DNA from: Corynebacterium alimapuense
GTDB taxonomy: Bacteria > Actinomycetota > Actinomycetes > Mycobacteriales > Mycobacteriaceae
Reading direction: 5' to 3'
Assembly: GCF_003716585.1 (NCBI RefSeq)
Contig: NZ_PTJO01000001.1
Span: 1 to 64,000 of the forward strand
DNA length: 64,000 bases
Positions 25,365-34,444 of this stretch are shown piece after piece (the stretch's first letter is position 1; every line of letters begins with the position of its first letter). Under the pieces are notes generated by a model. The model was not told the origin of the DNA, made no database searches, and saw only the letters and a program-made list of their open reading frames with translations. Both the position numbers and the translations under genes were made by a program.

Positions 25365-26120
25365 ATGGTGTTCATCCCACGTCTGCCCCTGGTTCTAGCC
25401 ACCGTCGTCGCCGTCTTATTCGGAGCCGTCTGGCTGGGCGACAGCATCGTTGCTTCGAGAGTAGAAAGATCAATTTCCACACAAGTTGAAGAGGCAGCTG
25501 GCTTAGAAGTCAGCCCACGGGTGGCCGTCGGTGGAGCGCCCTATCTAGCTGCCCTGATAACCGGGGAAATCCCGACCATCGGGGTCACTGCTTTAGATGT
25601 CGAAGTTTCAGGACTGGGCGCAGTCAATGCCAAGACGACGGTCTCTGAAGTTGTCGTCTCTGCCGAGCAGGTCTTTTCCGGGGAAATCGCTGGTTCCACT
25701 GCCGCCTTCATCTCTCGGACTATTAGTCTCGATGGCGTCTCACTGGGCACGTTGCTCGATATGACAGATCTTGATATTTCTAATCCTTATGACATCTCCC
25801 CCTCTGGGGGATCTTCCTCTGAAGCGCGCTTAACAGGCACTCCTCCTGGGTTTGATGAGCCGGTCACCGTCATTGTGGATCTTCGATTGGTGGGTTCAGA
25901 ATTTCAGATGACTCCACGTGAACTTGTCGATGTCCCTCAAGACCGCGAAACCGATGCTCGTACGGCTTTCACTTATTCCTTGGACACCCACGAGCTTCCA
26001 CTCGCGGGCCAGGCCAGCTCAGTAAGCCTGGTAGGCGGTTCAATCTATTTTGAAGCGCAACGCCTCAACGTCACCGTACAGATGGCAGATCTGTCTCCCA
26101 TCGCAACCAGTGAAAGCTAA
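25365..26120 (+). CDS. LmeA-like (DUF2993) cell-envelope protein
   Basis: Relatives in mycobacteria are envelope phospholipid-binding proteins affecting lipomannan elongation. The 251-aa protein has an N-terminal hydrophobic segment (RLPLVLATVVAVLFGAVWLGDSIVA) acting as signal or anchor, followed by the DUF2993 pattern: ISTQVEEAAGLEVSPRVAVGGAPYLAALITGEIP and repeated beta strands. Presumed to lie outside the membrane. It is divergent from mshD, with about 30 bp between start codons, so they share a promoter region. The family is fairly clear; the ligand is unknown. Confidence 0.75.
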   Translation: MVFIPRLPLVLATVVAVLFGAVWLGDSIVASRVERSISTQVEEAAGLEVSPRVAVGGAPYLAALITGEIPTIGVTALDVEVSGLGAVNAKTTVSEVVVSAEQVFSGEIAGSTAAFISRTISLDGVSLGTLLDMTDLDISNPYDISPSGGSSSEARLTGTPPGFDEPVTVIVDLRLVGSEFQMTPRELVDVPQDRETDARTAFTYSLDTHELPLAGQASSVSLVGGSIYFEAQRLNVTVQMADLSPIATSES

Positions 26121-26179
26121 AAAGCAGGGCTAACGATGGGCGTTCAACCATGCTGCGTTCTGGCACTAGGGTGGGGCCT

Positions 26180-26875
26180 ATGACTCAGGAAAACCACAAC
26201 AACCCCAATCACGTTCCTTCAGATACCCCCGCCGATGCAGCGGCTGCGACGGGTACTTCTTCACTCAGCGGAAATGACGCGGTCAATCTGGCAGCAGAAC
26301 AGTCGAAATCAACCGCGCAGCTCAATATCCCCGCCCTAGATCTTGGCGAATTGCCAGTGGCCGATGACACTGCCAACCTCCGCCACGGGCCGAATCTTCA
26401 CGACGGGCTACTCGCACTGCTTCCGTTGGTAGGTGTCTGGCGCGGTGAAGGTCGCGCCAACACCAGCGATGGGGAGTTTGCCTTCGGCCAGCAAATCATC
26501 TTCGCCCATGACGGAGAGAACTACCTCACCTATGAATCCCGGATCTGGCGTCTTGATGAAGATGGAACCCCCGTCGGGGCAGACCACCGCGAGTCTGGCT
26601 TCTGGCGTATCTCGCTCTCAGATGAGATCGAGGTCGTCTGTACGCATTCCACTGGTGTCTCGGAGATCTTCTACGGCGAGCCGCTCAATGAACGCGCATG
26701 GCAAATCGAGTCGGCTTCAACGATGGTGACCTCCACCGGGCCGCAGTCTCTGGGCCCCGGCAAACGCCTCTACGGTTTAATGCCAAACAATGATCTCGGT
26801 TGGGTCGACGAGCGCATCGTCGATGGCGAGTTGCAGCCAAGGATGTCTGCACAGCTCCAACGAGTAGCGGGCTAG
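26180..26875 (+). CDS. Nitrobindin/FABP-like heme-binding beta-barrel protein (DUF1794)
   Basis: The 231-aa protein has a low-complexity Asn/Ala-rich N-terminus (about 70 residues), then a 10-strand barrel domain beginning LLPLVGVWRGEGRANTSDGEFAFGQQIIF. GVWRGEG is the GxWxGxG signature of nitrobindins, which bind heme and can isomerise peroxynitrite. The expected C-terminal heme-ligand His is not obvious to me, so heme binding is not assured. The start MTQENHNN was chosen over an earlier methionine because it begins the polar region directly. It is convergent with the class IV aminotransferase; the stops overlap by 4 bp. Confidence 0.8.
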   Translation: MTQENHNNPNHVPSDTPADAAAATGTSSLSGNDAVNLAAEQSKSTAQLNIPALDLGELPVADDTANLRHGPNLHDGLLALLPLVGVWRGEGRANTSDGEFAFGQQIIFAHDGENYLTYESRIWRLDEDGTPVGADHRESGFWRISLSDEIEVVCTHSTGVSEIFYGEPLNERAWQIESASTMVTSTGPQSLGPGKRLYGLMPNNDLGWVDERIVDGELQPRMSAQLQRVAG

Positions 26876-27786
26876 CTCTCCGCAGCTAACGCACGGTTGA
26901 TCAACTTCCGAATCTCGTCTTCGTTATCGGGTGCCGGAAGTTCAACCCCGTCAACGGCAGTTACCCGGGTAGCGACTCGAACTGAGCTGACTAACCACAC
27001 TGATTCAGCATCGAGTAGCCGCTCCACTGGCATGTCTTTCGCTTTGCACCGCCAACCTTTTGTTTCTGCGTATCGAAATACCGCGGCCTGCGTGGTCCCG
27101 GGCAGGATGTCCCCAGCCGCATAAGGCGTACGGAGCTTCTTTCCCTTCCGGACTGTGATGACGGTGGAGGTTGCTCCTTCGAGGATCCTCTCTGAGTCCG
27201 GGTCAAGGTAGATGACGTCATCGAGACCTTTGGATCTGGCGTAACGCAAGGCGGCCATGTTTGCCGCATAGTTCAGGGTCTTGGCTCCCACCGTCAACCA
27301 GGGTGCAGGTTTTGCTTCTGCCTTACCCACCCCAGGAAGCGTGGTGGTGATCGAGTATCCCCGTGGAGCCGTCATCACCTTCACCCCATCTCGACGTTGT
27401 TCCAAAACCTTCTGGTTGACTCCTCGAAGAGTCAACCAGGCTGAGGGAATTCCGGTGGATTCTCGCCCACGGGTATAGGTCCAGACACAGGTAGCGTCAG
27501 ATTCGCTGTGCTCAGACCATTCAGCCACCGCTTCTTTAGTGGCCTGTGCCCATTGGGCGTTGCCCGGATCGGGGAGTTCGAGCAAGTGCGCCGAGCTTCG
27601 GAATCGATCTAGGTGCCGCTGCAGATTAATGACTTTTCCATCGCGTACCAGCAAAGTCTCAAAAATTCCGTCGCCACGAGTGACTGCAGCATCGTCCCAA
27701 TAGACCAGCGGCAGCGTTGGATTGTGTCGGCGGACGGACCCGCCATAGGGCTCGACAACATAGATGATCGGGGCTCTCAACTCCAT
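26872..27786 (-). CDS. Class IV aminotransferase, aminodeoxychorismate lyase-like
   Basis: A fold-type IV PLP enzyme. The 304-aa protein has LVYWDDAAVTRGDGIFETLLVRDGKVINLQRHLDR near the N-terminus, the PLP lysine in TVGAKTLNYAANMAALRYARSKGLDDVIYLD, and a closing ERILEGATSTVITVRKGK segment. This pattern fits PabC (4-amino-4-deoxychorismate lyase, folate synthesis) but branched-chain or D-amino acid aminotransferases share it. Divergent from ygfZ, another folate-linked gene, which supports a PabC role. Confidence 0.82.
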   Translation of the reverse strand: MELRAPIIYVVEPYGGSVRRHNPTLPLVYWDDAAVTRGDGIFETLLVRDGKVINLQRHLDRFRSSAHLLELPDPGNAQWAQATKEAVAEWSEHSESDATCVWTYTRGRESTGIPSAWLTLRGVNQKVLEQRRDGVKVMTAPRGYSITTTLPGVGKAEAKPAPWLTVGAKTLNYAANMAALRYARSKGLDDVIYLDPDSERILEGATSTVITVRKGKKLRTPYAAGDILPGTTQAAVFRYAETKGWRCKAKDMPVERLLDAESVWLVSSVRVATRVTAVDGVELPAPDNEDEIRKLINRALAAES

Positions 27787-27828
27787 AGCCTTGCATTATG
27801 CCTTGAAACCCGCGCTACCATCGGAAAT

Positions 27829-28929
27829 GTGACCACTACTGCCTTCTCCGACTCCGTCCCCTATCAATCCCCGCTCTTAGAGCGTGCTGGCGCCGCCGAA
27901 GCCCAAACAACCGGATCCGCAATCGATGCGGCCGGAGTGGCCTGGCATTACGGCAATCCGCTCGGCGAGCAACGCAAGGCGCATCAGTCGACGGTGGTGG
28001 TAGACCGCTCCCACCGCCGAGTCATCAAAGTCGATGGTCCAGATGCCGGACCATTTCTCCATAATCTGCTCTCCCAAAAGCTCGATGAAGTACCGTCCGG
28101 GTTTTCCGCAGCCGCATTAGATTTGGACATTCAGGGCCATATACTCCACCACATCGACCTCTCCCGCCTTGGCACAGCCTTCTACCTAGATTTGCCCGCC
28201 GATCAGGCTCCGTCATTTTTAGATTTCCTCCAACGCATGATTTTCTGGTCGCAGGTAGAAATTGCGGAAGTAGATCTCGCCGTACTTACCATTTTGGGCA
28301 ATAGCATCGAGATTCCAGATGATCTCGCTCCGGTAGTGGTGCGCACTGTGGATTGGACAACGCTTCCCCGCCTAGACGTCCTGATTGAGCGGACGGAGCT
28401 AATCTCGGCCGTCGATAAGCTATTGAAGGCGGGAGTCGAGTTAGCTGGCCTCATGGCCTTTACCGCCGAGCGTGTTCGGGCCATGGAACCAGAGAAATCT
28501 GCTGATTTAGACAGCAAGTCCATTCCCCATGAAGTCCCGGCTTGGATCGGACGAGGCGATCATCCGGGTGCGGTGCATTTGGAGAAAGGTTGCTACCGAG
28601 GCCAAGAGACAGTCGCCCGAGTAGAAAATCTCGGACGCTCCCCCCGAGTACTCGTCATGTTCCAAGTGGACGGATCCGCACCAGAGGACCCTACTCCAGG
28701 GTCAGTGATCACTGCTGGCATCGGTGGACGTTCAGTAGGACGACTAGGCACGGTCGTACATGACTGCGACTTCGGTCCCATCGCCCTCGGACTGCTCAAA
28801 AGAAGTGCCCTAACTGCCGATAACTTGAGCGTGGATGAGATCGCAATCATGGTCGATCCCACGGCTATCCCCCACGAAGATGAGAGCAAAGCCGGGCGCG
28901 AAGCAATCAACCGATTCCGCGGAAAGTGA
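27829..28929 (+). CDS. ygfZ: Folate-binding protein YgfZ (GcvT-like)
   Basis: YgfZ uses tetrahydrofolate to help assemble or repair certain Fe-S clusters. The 366-aa protein has the family signature HLEKGCYRGQETVARV (K-G-C-Y-x-G-Q-E) in its C-terminal third and a GcvT-like N-terminal region (FLHNLLSQKL, AALDLDIQGHILHHID). The start is GTG, overlapping an out-of-frame ATG; no good ribosome site is seen, so a leaderless message is possible. The frame extends 72 codons upstream into the divergent aminotransferase gene and this is rejected. Confidence 0.92.
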   Translation: MTTTAFSDSVPYQSPLLERAGAAEAQTTGSAIDAAGVAWHYGNPLGEQRKAHQSTVVVDRSHRRVIKVDGPDAGPFLHNLLSQKLDEVPSGFSAAALDLDIQGHILHHIDLSRLGTAFYLDLPADQAPSFLDFLQRMIFWSQVEIAEVDLAVLTILGNSIEIPDDLAPVVVRTVDWTTLPRLDVLIERTELISAVDKLLKAGVELAGLMAFTAERVRAMEPEKSADLDSKSIPHEVPAWIGRGDHPGAVHLEKGCYRGQETVARVENLGRSPRVLVMFQVDGSAPEDPTPGSVITAGIGGRSVGRLGTVVHDCDFGPIALGLLKRSALTADNLSVDEIAIMVDPTAIPHEDESKAGREAINRFRGK

Positions 28930-29130
28930 CCCGTTTGAAACCGTGCTCGATATCGTCACAGTGATCTTCCAATCTACCTATATATGACGATAAACCGCTG
29001 CTCAGGGGTGCGGTGAGGAATTTTTCGGCGGCACAGGCTATTGTGTTCTACAGGAATACACACAGACGTAAAGCCGATGGGGCATCCGAATTCCCTGGAT
29101 AGCCTTCATATACCTCAAGGGGGTCAGGCC

Positions 29131-29373
29131 ATGGGACGCGGTCGCGCAAAGGCAAAGCAGACCAAGGTTGCACGCCAGCTGAAATACAACACTCATGAGA
29201 TGGATCTGGATTCGCTCCAGCGCGAGCTTGCTACGCAAGGCCCTCGCACTTCATATCGTGGACCTACAGCAGACGACGATGTCACCGAAGAAGAAGACCC
29301 TTACGCTGAATATGCGGAATGGTCCGATGATGACGACGAGGGCACTCAGGATGTGAGCCGAGCGCCTCGTTGA
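29131..29373 (+). CDS. DUF3073 family small acidic-tailed protein
   Basis: The function is unknown. The 80-aa protein has a basic N-terminus (MGRGRAKAKQTKVARQLKYN), the conserved DLDSLQREL segment, and a very acidic tail (TEEEDPYAEYAEWSDDDDEG). This is the usual layout of DUF3073, which is widespread and highly conserved in actinobacteria. AAGGGGG stands before the ATG. A longer frame starting 90 bp upstream is rejected. Followed by a strong terminator shared with convergent purM. The 200 bp upstream hold no gene. Confidence 0.85.
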   Translation: MGRGRAKAKQTKVARQLKYNTHEMDLDSLQRELATQGPRTSYRGPTADDDVTEEEDPYAEYAEWSDDDDEGTQDVSRAPR

Positions 29374-29408
29374 CGTTCCTCTATCACTCGCTTTTCTAGC
29401 GATGAGCT

Positions 29409-29460
29409 CTAGCGCCACCTTTTCCTATATGGGCAGAGGTGGCGCTAGTTTTCGTTTTTT
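29409..29460. terminator. Bidirectional terminator between the DUF3073 gene and purM
   Basis: A 12-bp stem of CTAGCGCCACCT with its complement across a 16-nt loop is followed by TTTTCGTTTTTT on the plus strand. Confidence 0.85.
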
Positions 29461-29517
29461 CTACGACCTAGCGCCAACCGCCGGGTAGCAAAGCTACCCA
29501 GCAGACAACAGCGAGTT

Positions 29518-30588
29518 CTAGTACCTGGGGTGATCGCCGGTCAAAGCGACTCCCGAGGTGTCTTCTTCAGTGGCCTGGCGTACCTCGCCCAAGACCCAGG
29601 CATCGATGTGGCGCGCGGTGAGCATGGCCATCGCCCGATCCCGATCCTCTGGAGAGACGACAGCGACCATGCCGACGCCCATGTTGAAGGTCTTTTCCAT
29701 CTCTTCCTGGGATACCTTGCCCAAGTCAGCGATGCTGCGGAAGATCTGCCCCGGGGTCCACGTGGAGCGGGAGATCTCGGCAACCAAACCCTCGGGTATA
29801 ACGCGAACGAGGTTGCCTGCGAGGCCGCCACCAGTGACGTGGCAGAAAGTACGAACCTCACACTCGGCAGCCAAAGAAAGGCAGTCCAGAGCGTAGATTC
29901 GGGTGGGCTCTAGCATCTCTTCACCAAGAGTGCGTCCGAGCTCTTCGACGTAGCCATCTAGCGGCAGGCCAGCGACCTCGAGCAGGACGTGGCGAGCCAG
30001 CGAATAGCCATTGGAGTGCAGACCAGAAGAAGCCATACCGATAACGACATCGCCGGAGCGCACACGATCCGGGCCGAGTAGCTCATCTGCTTCGACAACA
30101 CCGACGGCGGTGGCGGATACGTCATACTCGCCCTCTGCCATCAGACCTGGGTGCTCGGCGGTCTCGCCGCCCAGCAGCGCACAACCGGCCTGGATACAGC
30201 CCTCAGCAATGCCGGAAACGATCTGCGCGACATGCTCTGGGACGACCTTGCCAATGGCGATGTAGTCCTGCAAGAACAACGGTTCAGCGCCGCAGACGAC
30301 CAAGTCATCGACACACATGGCGACTAGGTCAATGCCGATGGTGTCATGCTTGCCCATAGCCTGAGCTACAGCGAGCTTGGTACCGACGCCATCAGAACCT
30401 GCGGCTAGGAGTGGCTCTTTGTACTTGCCAAGAGCAAACAGCCCAGCGAAGCCGCCGAGGCTACCCCGAACCTCGGGACGGGTGGCCTTTTTAGCCAAAG
30501 GTGCAAATAGCTCGACAGCTCGGTCGCCGGCCTCAATGTCGACGCCTGCGGCGGCGTAAGAAGCGCCCTGGTTCTGGGTCTCACTCAT
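29518..30588 (-). CDS. purM: Phosphoribosylformylglycinamidine cyclo-ligase PurM
   Basis: PurM closes the imidazole ring, turning FGAM into AIR with ATP (fifth step of purine synthesis). The 356-aa protein carries the PurM motifs: YAAAGVDIEAGDRAVELF, LLAAGSDGVGTKLAVAQAMGKHDTIGIDLVAMCVDD, and GMASSGLHSNGYSLAR. The ATG MSETQNQ is preferred over an in-frame GTG five codons earlier, which has no spaced ribosome site. It lies 50 bp after purF on the same strand. Confidence 0.96.
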   Translation of the reverse strand: MSETQNQGASYAAAGVDIEAGDRAVELFAPLAKKATRPEVRGSLGGFAGLFALGKYKEPLLAAGSDGVGTKLAVAQAMGKHDTIGIDLVAMCVDDLVVCGAEPLFLQDYIAIGKVVPEHVAQIVSGIAEGCIQAGCALLGGETAEHPGLMAEGEYDVSATAVGVVEADELLGPDRVRSGDVVIGMASSGLHSNGYSLARHVLLEVAGLPLDGYVEELGRTLGEEMLEPTRIYALDCLSLAAECEVRTFCHVTGGGLAGNLVRVIPEGLVAEISRSTWTPGQIFRSIADLGKVSQEEMEKTFNMGVGMVAVVSPEDRDRAMAMLTARHIDAWVLGEVRQATEEDTSGVALTGDHPRY

Positions 30589-30638
30589 GGTTGTTCGTGT
30601 CACTTTCTTGGTGTGGGCGGTGGAAGGGTCGGACTGAG

Positions 30639-32171
30639 TCAGAAGGACCGGTCGTCATTCTGGAGTTTCGCCACCAGATCGGCGTTGGGGTTGCCCTGCG
30701 GCAGGCCAAGTGGGTACTTGCCATCGAAGCAAGCGGTACACAGCTGATCTGCGACCTGCTCAGTGGATTCCACCATCTGCTCGATCGAAACAAATCCCAG
30801 CGAGTCAGCTCCGATAGCGCTTCGAATGGATTCGATGACAGAATCAGGGCTTTCCATCTCTCCGGTAACCGCATTCGCGATCAGTTCACCGGGGCTGGCG
30901 AAGTCAATGCCGTAGAAACACGGCCACTTCACCGGCGGAGAGGCGATCCGCACATGCACCGCTGCAGCTCCGGCTTCCCGGAGCATGCGGATCAGCGCAC
31001 GCTGGGTGTTTCCGCGAACGATGGAATCATCGACGACTACGAGCTTTTTGCCTGCAATAACTTCGCGCAATGGGTTGAGCTTGAGTCGGATACCTAGTTC
31101 TCGCAGAGTCTGCGAAGGCTGAATGAAGGTACGCCCGACGTAGGCGTTTTTAACTAGTCCCTGGCCAAAGGGAATACCGGATTCGCGCGCATAGCCAACT
31201 GCAGCCGGATTACCCGATTCCGGTACGGGGATAACGAGGTCCCCATCAGCGGGAAACTCTCTAGCTAAACGACGGCCAATGTCAATTCGCGTCTGGTTGA
31301 CGGAACGCGCCCGAATGACGGAATCAGGACGGGCGAGATAAACATATTCGAATACGCATCCCTTATGAGTGGTCTCAGCGAATCGTTCAGTCCGTACACC
31401 GGACTCATCGATGGCCACCAACTCACCGGGTTCAATCTCACGGACGAAGGTAGCGCCGACAATGTCGAGCGCACAGGTCTCGGAAGCTATCACCCAGCCA
31501 CGATCAAGACGACCAAGCACCAAAGGACGCACCCCATGCGGGTCACGTGCTGCATAAAGGGTGTGTCCGTCCGTGAACGTCAGGCAAAACGCGCCTTTGA
31601 CCTTTGGCAGCAACTGGCTTGCTGCCTGAAACACCGTCGTGCCATCAGATACTGCGCTAGCGAGCAACGCGGTAATGACGGAAGTATCCGAGGTGGTAGT
31701 GCTCTTGTCTGCGACTCCCTGGTCGCGAGCTTCTTTCTCAAGATCTAGCAGGTTGATCAGGTTACCGTTATGCCCGAGGGCAACATCGGTGCCATCAGGA
31801 GAGGTGCGAAACATCGGTTGGACGTTTTCCCACTTCTTGCCACCAGCGGTGGAGTAACGAGTATGCCCGATGGCAACATTGCCTTGAAGAGCGTCTAGAG
31901 AGGACTCGTCGAAGATCTGGGAAACCAGACCGGTGTCCTTGAACACCACAATTCGATCGCCGTCACCGACAGCAATGCCAGCGGCCTCTTGGCCGCGATG
32001 CTGCAATGCAAAGAGTCCGAAATAAGTCAGTTTTGCAACTTCTTCACCGGGCGCCCAGACGCCAAATACACCGCACTCCTCACGGGGCTCGGTCTCACCA
32101 TGATCGTCGAAAGCCGACGAGGGTGCGAGGGCGGAATCGGTCCAGGAAGGGTCCTTAAATGCCACGGCCAC
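30639..32171 (-). CDS. purF: Amidophosphoribosyltransferase PurF
   Basis: PurF makes phosphoribosylamine from PRPP and glutamine, the committed step of purine synthesis. The 510-aa protein has a short propeptide of about 32 residues before Cys33 (EECGVFGVW), the N-terminal nucleophile of the glutaminase domain after cleavage. The C-terminal phosphoribosyltransferase site is KLVVVDDSIVRGNT. The family often carries an Fe-S cluster and is inhibited by purine nucleotides. It follows the SCP-like gene after 20 bp and precedes purM. Confidence 0.97.
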   Translation of the reverse strand: MAVAFKDPSWTDSALAPSSAFDDHGETEPREECGVFGVWAPGEEVAKLTYFGLFALQHRGQEAAGIAVGDGDRIVVFKDTGLVSQIFDESSLDALQGNVAIGHTRYSTAGGKKWENVQPMFRTSPDGTDVALGHNGNLINLLDLEKEARDQGVADKSTTTSDTSVITALLASAVSDGTTVFQAASQLLPKVKGAFCLTFTDGHTLYAARDPHGVRPLVLGRLDRGWVIASETCALDIVGATFVREIEPGELVAIDESGVRTERFAETTHKGCVFEYVYLARPDSVIRARSVNQTRIDIGRRLAREFPADGDLVIPVPESGNPAAVGYARESGIPFGQGLVKNAYVGRTFIQPSQTLRELGIRLKLNPLREVIAGKKLVVVDDSIVRGNTQRALIRMLREAGAAAVHVRIASPPVKWPCFYGIDFASPGELIANAVTGEMESPDSVIESIRSAIGADSLGFVSIEQMVESTEQVADQLCTACFDGKYPLGLPQGNPNADLVAKLQNDDRSF

Positions 32172-32191
32172 TACAGTAGTCTGTCAGGCCG

Positions 32192-32575
32192 TCACAAACT
32201 AATAATTGGCAACCAATTTCCCACTTCTGAGGCTCTCGAGCCGGAGACCTCAGCGTTTCCAGCAGCAATCGCCTCCGCCAAACCCACCTGTCCGGTCACC
32301 AACCGCAGCCAGGTGAGAGCATCACATTCGACGACATTCGGCGGAGTTCCCCTCGTGTGAGTTAGCCCCTCAATGCACTGCACAGCTACAAACGGGGGCA
32401 CTCGAAGTTCTACGGTGCGGCCCGGCGCGTCATGAGCGAGGCTACGGGCGCTCAGCCGCACGGCGTCGGCAAGCAATGCGCGCGGAGGCTTATCGACGCC
32501 CGATGGGTCAACAATCCAATCACTCACTGCTACCACGGCGGCTCTAGTGGCATGGGGGTCAACGCTAGCACTCAT
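32192..32575 (-). CDS. Sterol-carrier-family (SCP-like) protein
   Basis: The 127-aa protein resembles the small SCP-like proteins often found before purF in corynebacteria and mycobacteria. Segments seen are TRAAVVAVSDWI, GRTVELRVPPFVAVQCIEG and the closing LRLVTGQVGLAEAIAAGNAEVSGSRASEVGNWLP, which matches the C-terminal half of SCP2/maleylpyruvate-isomerase-like folds. No substrate is known. An in-frame TTG three codons earlier was not used. It leads the purF-purM operon and is divergent from the thioesterase gene. Confidence 0.72.
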   Translation of the reverse strand: MSASVDPHATRAAVVAVSDWIVDPSGVDKPPRALLADAVRLSARSLAHDAPGRTVELRVPPFVAVQCIEGLTHTRGTPPNVVECDALTWLRLVTGQVGLAEAIAAGNAEVSGSRASEVGNWLPIISL

Positions 32576-32645
32576 GAAACCCAACCCTAGTGCGGGTAAC
32601 CTTGCCTCGAATAGTCATCCACCTGCGCAGAAAGAGAACTTCCGT

Positions 32646-33641
32646 ATGACCACTGTCTCAACTAAATCCCCCAAGGTGACTCTTCGTTTTCTTGCCGTAC
32701 CTACGGATGTCCTCATGGCCGGTAGTCATGGGGTTAGTGGCGGCCGGGTCTTGGAATGGATAGATAAGGCGGCTTATGCCTGCGCCGTGCAATGGTCAGC
32801 GACCTACTGTGTGACTGCCTACGTCGGACATATCCATTTCAATCGCCCGATCCCCTCCGGCCATATGGTGGAGGTCCGCTCGCGAGTGGCGATGACAGGA
32901 CGCTCTTCCATGCACATTGTCAACGAGGTCTTTTCCGCTGACCCGCGCGAGGGAGTGTTCACGAGGGCCTGTGACTGCCTAGTCATTTTCGTAGCCAAGG
33001 ACACTGCCACTGGTAAGACCCAGGAGGTGCCCAAGTTCGTCCCCGCCAACGCTGAGGAACGGCGAGTCCTCGACACCGCTATTTCTCGCATCGATCTGCG
33101 CAAAGCGATCGAAGTGGAGATGGAGCAGCAGACCTATGAGGGTCCTTCTGAGGCACCTCGGTTAGTCAACCGGTTCTTGGCCAAACCCATGGACATCAAC
33201 TGGGGTGGCAAGGTTCATGGTGGCACCGCCATGGAATGGATCGATGAGGCAGGCGCGGCTTGCACCATGGAATGGTCTGGAGAACACACCGTTGCGGTCT
33301 ATGCAGGCGGGATCCGCTTCTATCGCCCGATCTCCATCGGTGACCTGATCGAAGTTGATGCTCGAATGATGCGCACTGATACTCGGTCGATGCAGATGTC
33401 AGTCCACGTACGCTCAGGCAACCCTCGAGGCGGTCGAGAAGAACTCAAAACCGCTATCCACGCCACCGTGACTTATTTGTCTATGGATATCGATGGCAAC
33501 ATCCTGCCCGCCCGACAGTTCATTCCGCGCACCACCGAGGATGTCAAGCTGTCCGAACATGCCTCGAAGCTCCGAGAATTACGGGCAGCATATTCTCCTA
33601 CTCCGCTAGTCCCCCAGTCTCAGCCGAACCACATCGACTAG
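32646..33641 (+). CDS. Acyl-CoA thioesterase with two hotdog domains
   Basis: Hydrolyses acyl-CoA to free acid and CoA; the chain-length preference is unknown. The 331-aa protein is an internal duplication: GVSGGRVLEWIDKAAYACAVQWS near residue 30 and GGKVHGGTAMEWIDEAGAACTMEWS near residue 190 are the same active-site helix in two hotdog folds, each followed by the strand pattern VxFNRPIxxGxxVEV. This is the layout of the cytosolic double-hotdog acyl-CoA hydrolases. The start MTTVSTK follows GAAAGAGAA. Divergent from the SCP-like gene. Confidence 0.88.
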   Translation: MTTVSTKSPKVTLRFLAVPTDVLMAGSHGVSGGRVLEWIDKAAYACAVQWSATYCVTAYVGHIHFNRPIPSGHMVEVRSRVAMTGRSSMHIVNEVFSADPREGVFTRACDCLVIFVAKDTATGKTQEVPKFVPANAEERRVLDTAISRIDLRKAIEVEMEQQTYEGPSEAPRLVNRFLAKPMDINWGGKVHGGTAMEWIDEAGAACTMEWSGEHTVAVYAGGIRFYRPISIGDLIEVDARMMRTDTRSMQMSVHVRSGNPRGGREELKTAIHATVTYLSMDIDGNILPARQFIPRTTEDVKLSEHASKLRELRAAYSPTPLVPQSQPNHID

Positions 33642-33652
33642 TTAGAGGCTAG

Positions 33653-34327
33653 TTAGATAATGAAGTGCTGAACCAGCATGGCGCCGGCCACTGCCATCAT
33701 GGCGGCGCCTGCCACTCCGGTAAGCAGACGCGAGGCGCGTTCAGAACCAGCTAGGACGCGGCCGGCAAACATCCCCAACAGTGCGTAAAACGTGGTGGCG
33801 GATGCGATAAACACCAGGCCCATCGCAATCATTTGGGCACTGATGGGCAGCTGTGCGGTTGGCACGACAAATTGCGGCAATAGCGCGATGAACAGCATCA
33901 TCCCTTTGGGATTCAGACCGCTGACGGCCGCTCCTTTGAGCACAATCGCTGAGCGCTTCTCCACCACCGGCCTAGTTTTCAGCGCCACTGCCCCGCCATT
34001 TGCTTCTGGCTCGCGGGTCTCCGGCACCTCGACGGTGACTGGACCGCGTCTAGCGGCACTAAGCATGCTCCAACCGATCCGAAGCAGGACCAGCACGCCG
34101 AGCACTGTGACTCCGGTTAACAAAGCTGGATGTTTGGAGACCAACGCTCCCAGTCCTGCCGCTACGACGACCGTCAGCCCGAGGTAACCCAGAGCTATTC
34201 CAGCTAGTGGATAAGTGAGCGGACGGCGCCTGAAAGCAAAGCCCGTTACGAAGGCCCAATCCGGACCAGGCGTGATGATCAGCAGCAGGCTCACGGCCCA
34301 GAAGCTCAGCAGTGTAGTGGTATCCAT
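33653..34327 (-). CDS. LysE/RhtB-family amino-acid exporter
   Basis: A small membrane exporter of amino acids or related compounds. The 224-aa protein has the family start (LLSFWAVSLLLIITPGPDWAFVTGFAFRRRPLTYPLAGIALGY), with the conserved TPGP motif, and about six membrane segments. MDTTTLLS was chosen because AAGGG lies 7 nt before it; the frame extends 39 codons upstream through polar sequence and the divergent promoter. It is divergent from an Lrp/AsnC regulator, a pairing typical of substrate-induced amino-acid efflux. The substrate cannot be read from sequence. Confidence 0.87.
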   Translation of the reverse strand: MDTTTLLSFWAVSLLLIITPGPDWAFVTGFAFRRRPLTYPLAGIALGYLGLTVVVAAGLGALVSKHPALLTGVTVLGVLVLLRIGWSMLSAARRGPVTVEVPETREPEANGGAVALKTRPVVEKRSAIVLKGAAVSGLNPKGMMLFIALLPQFVVPTAQLPISAQMIAMGLVFIASATTFYALLGMFAGRVLAGSERASRLLTGVAGAAMMAVAGAMLVQHFII

Positions 34328-34403
34328 GCCATGTCCCTTCATCGATGTAGGGGATATGGTGCCCGCCTTAGGAGACTCCGTAAACTGTTGACTTTTTGCT
34401 TCA

Positions 34404-34435
34404 TCTGACATCATCAATTCGCCAAATATGACAGA
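34404..34435. promoter_or_regulatory. Imperfect inverted repeat between lysE-like gene and lrp-like gene
   Basis: TCTGACAT and ATGACAGA face each other across 16 bp with one mismatch in the arms. It lies 10 bp before the regulator's ATG. It is a candidate Lrp/AsnC site; support is weak. Confidence 0.3.
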
Positions 34436-34444
34436 ATCCACCAC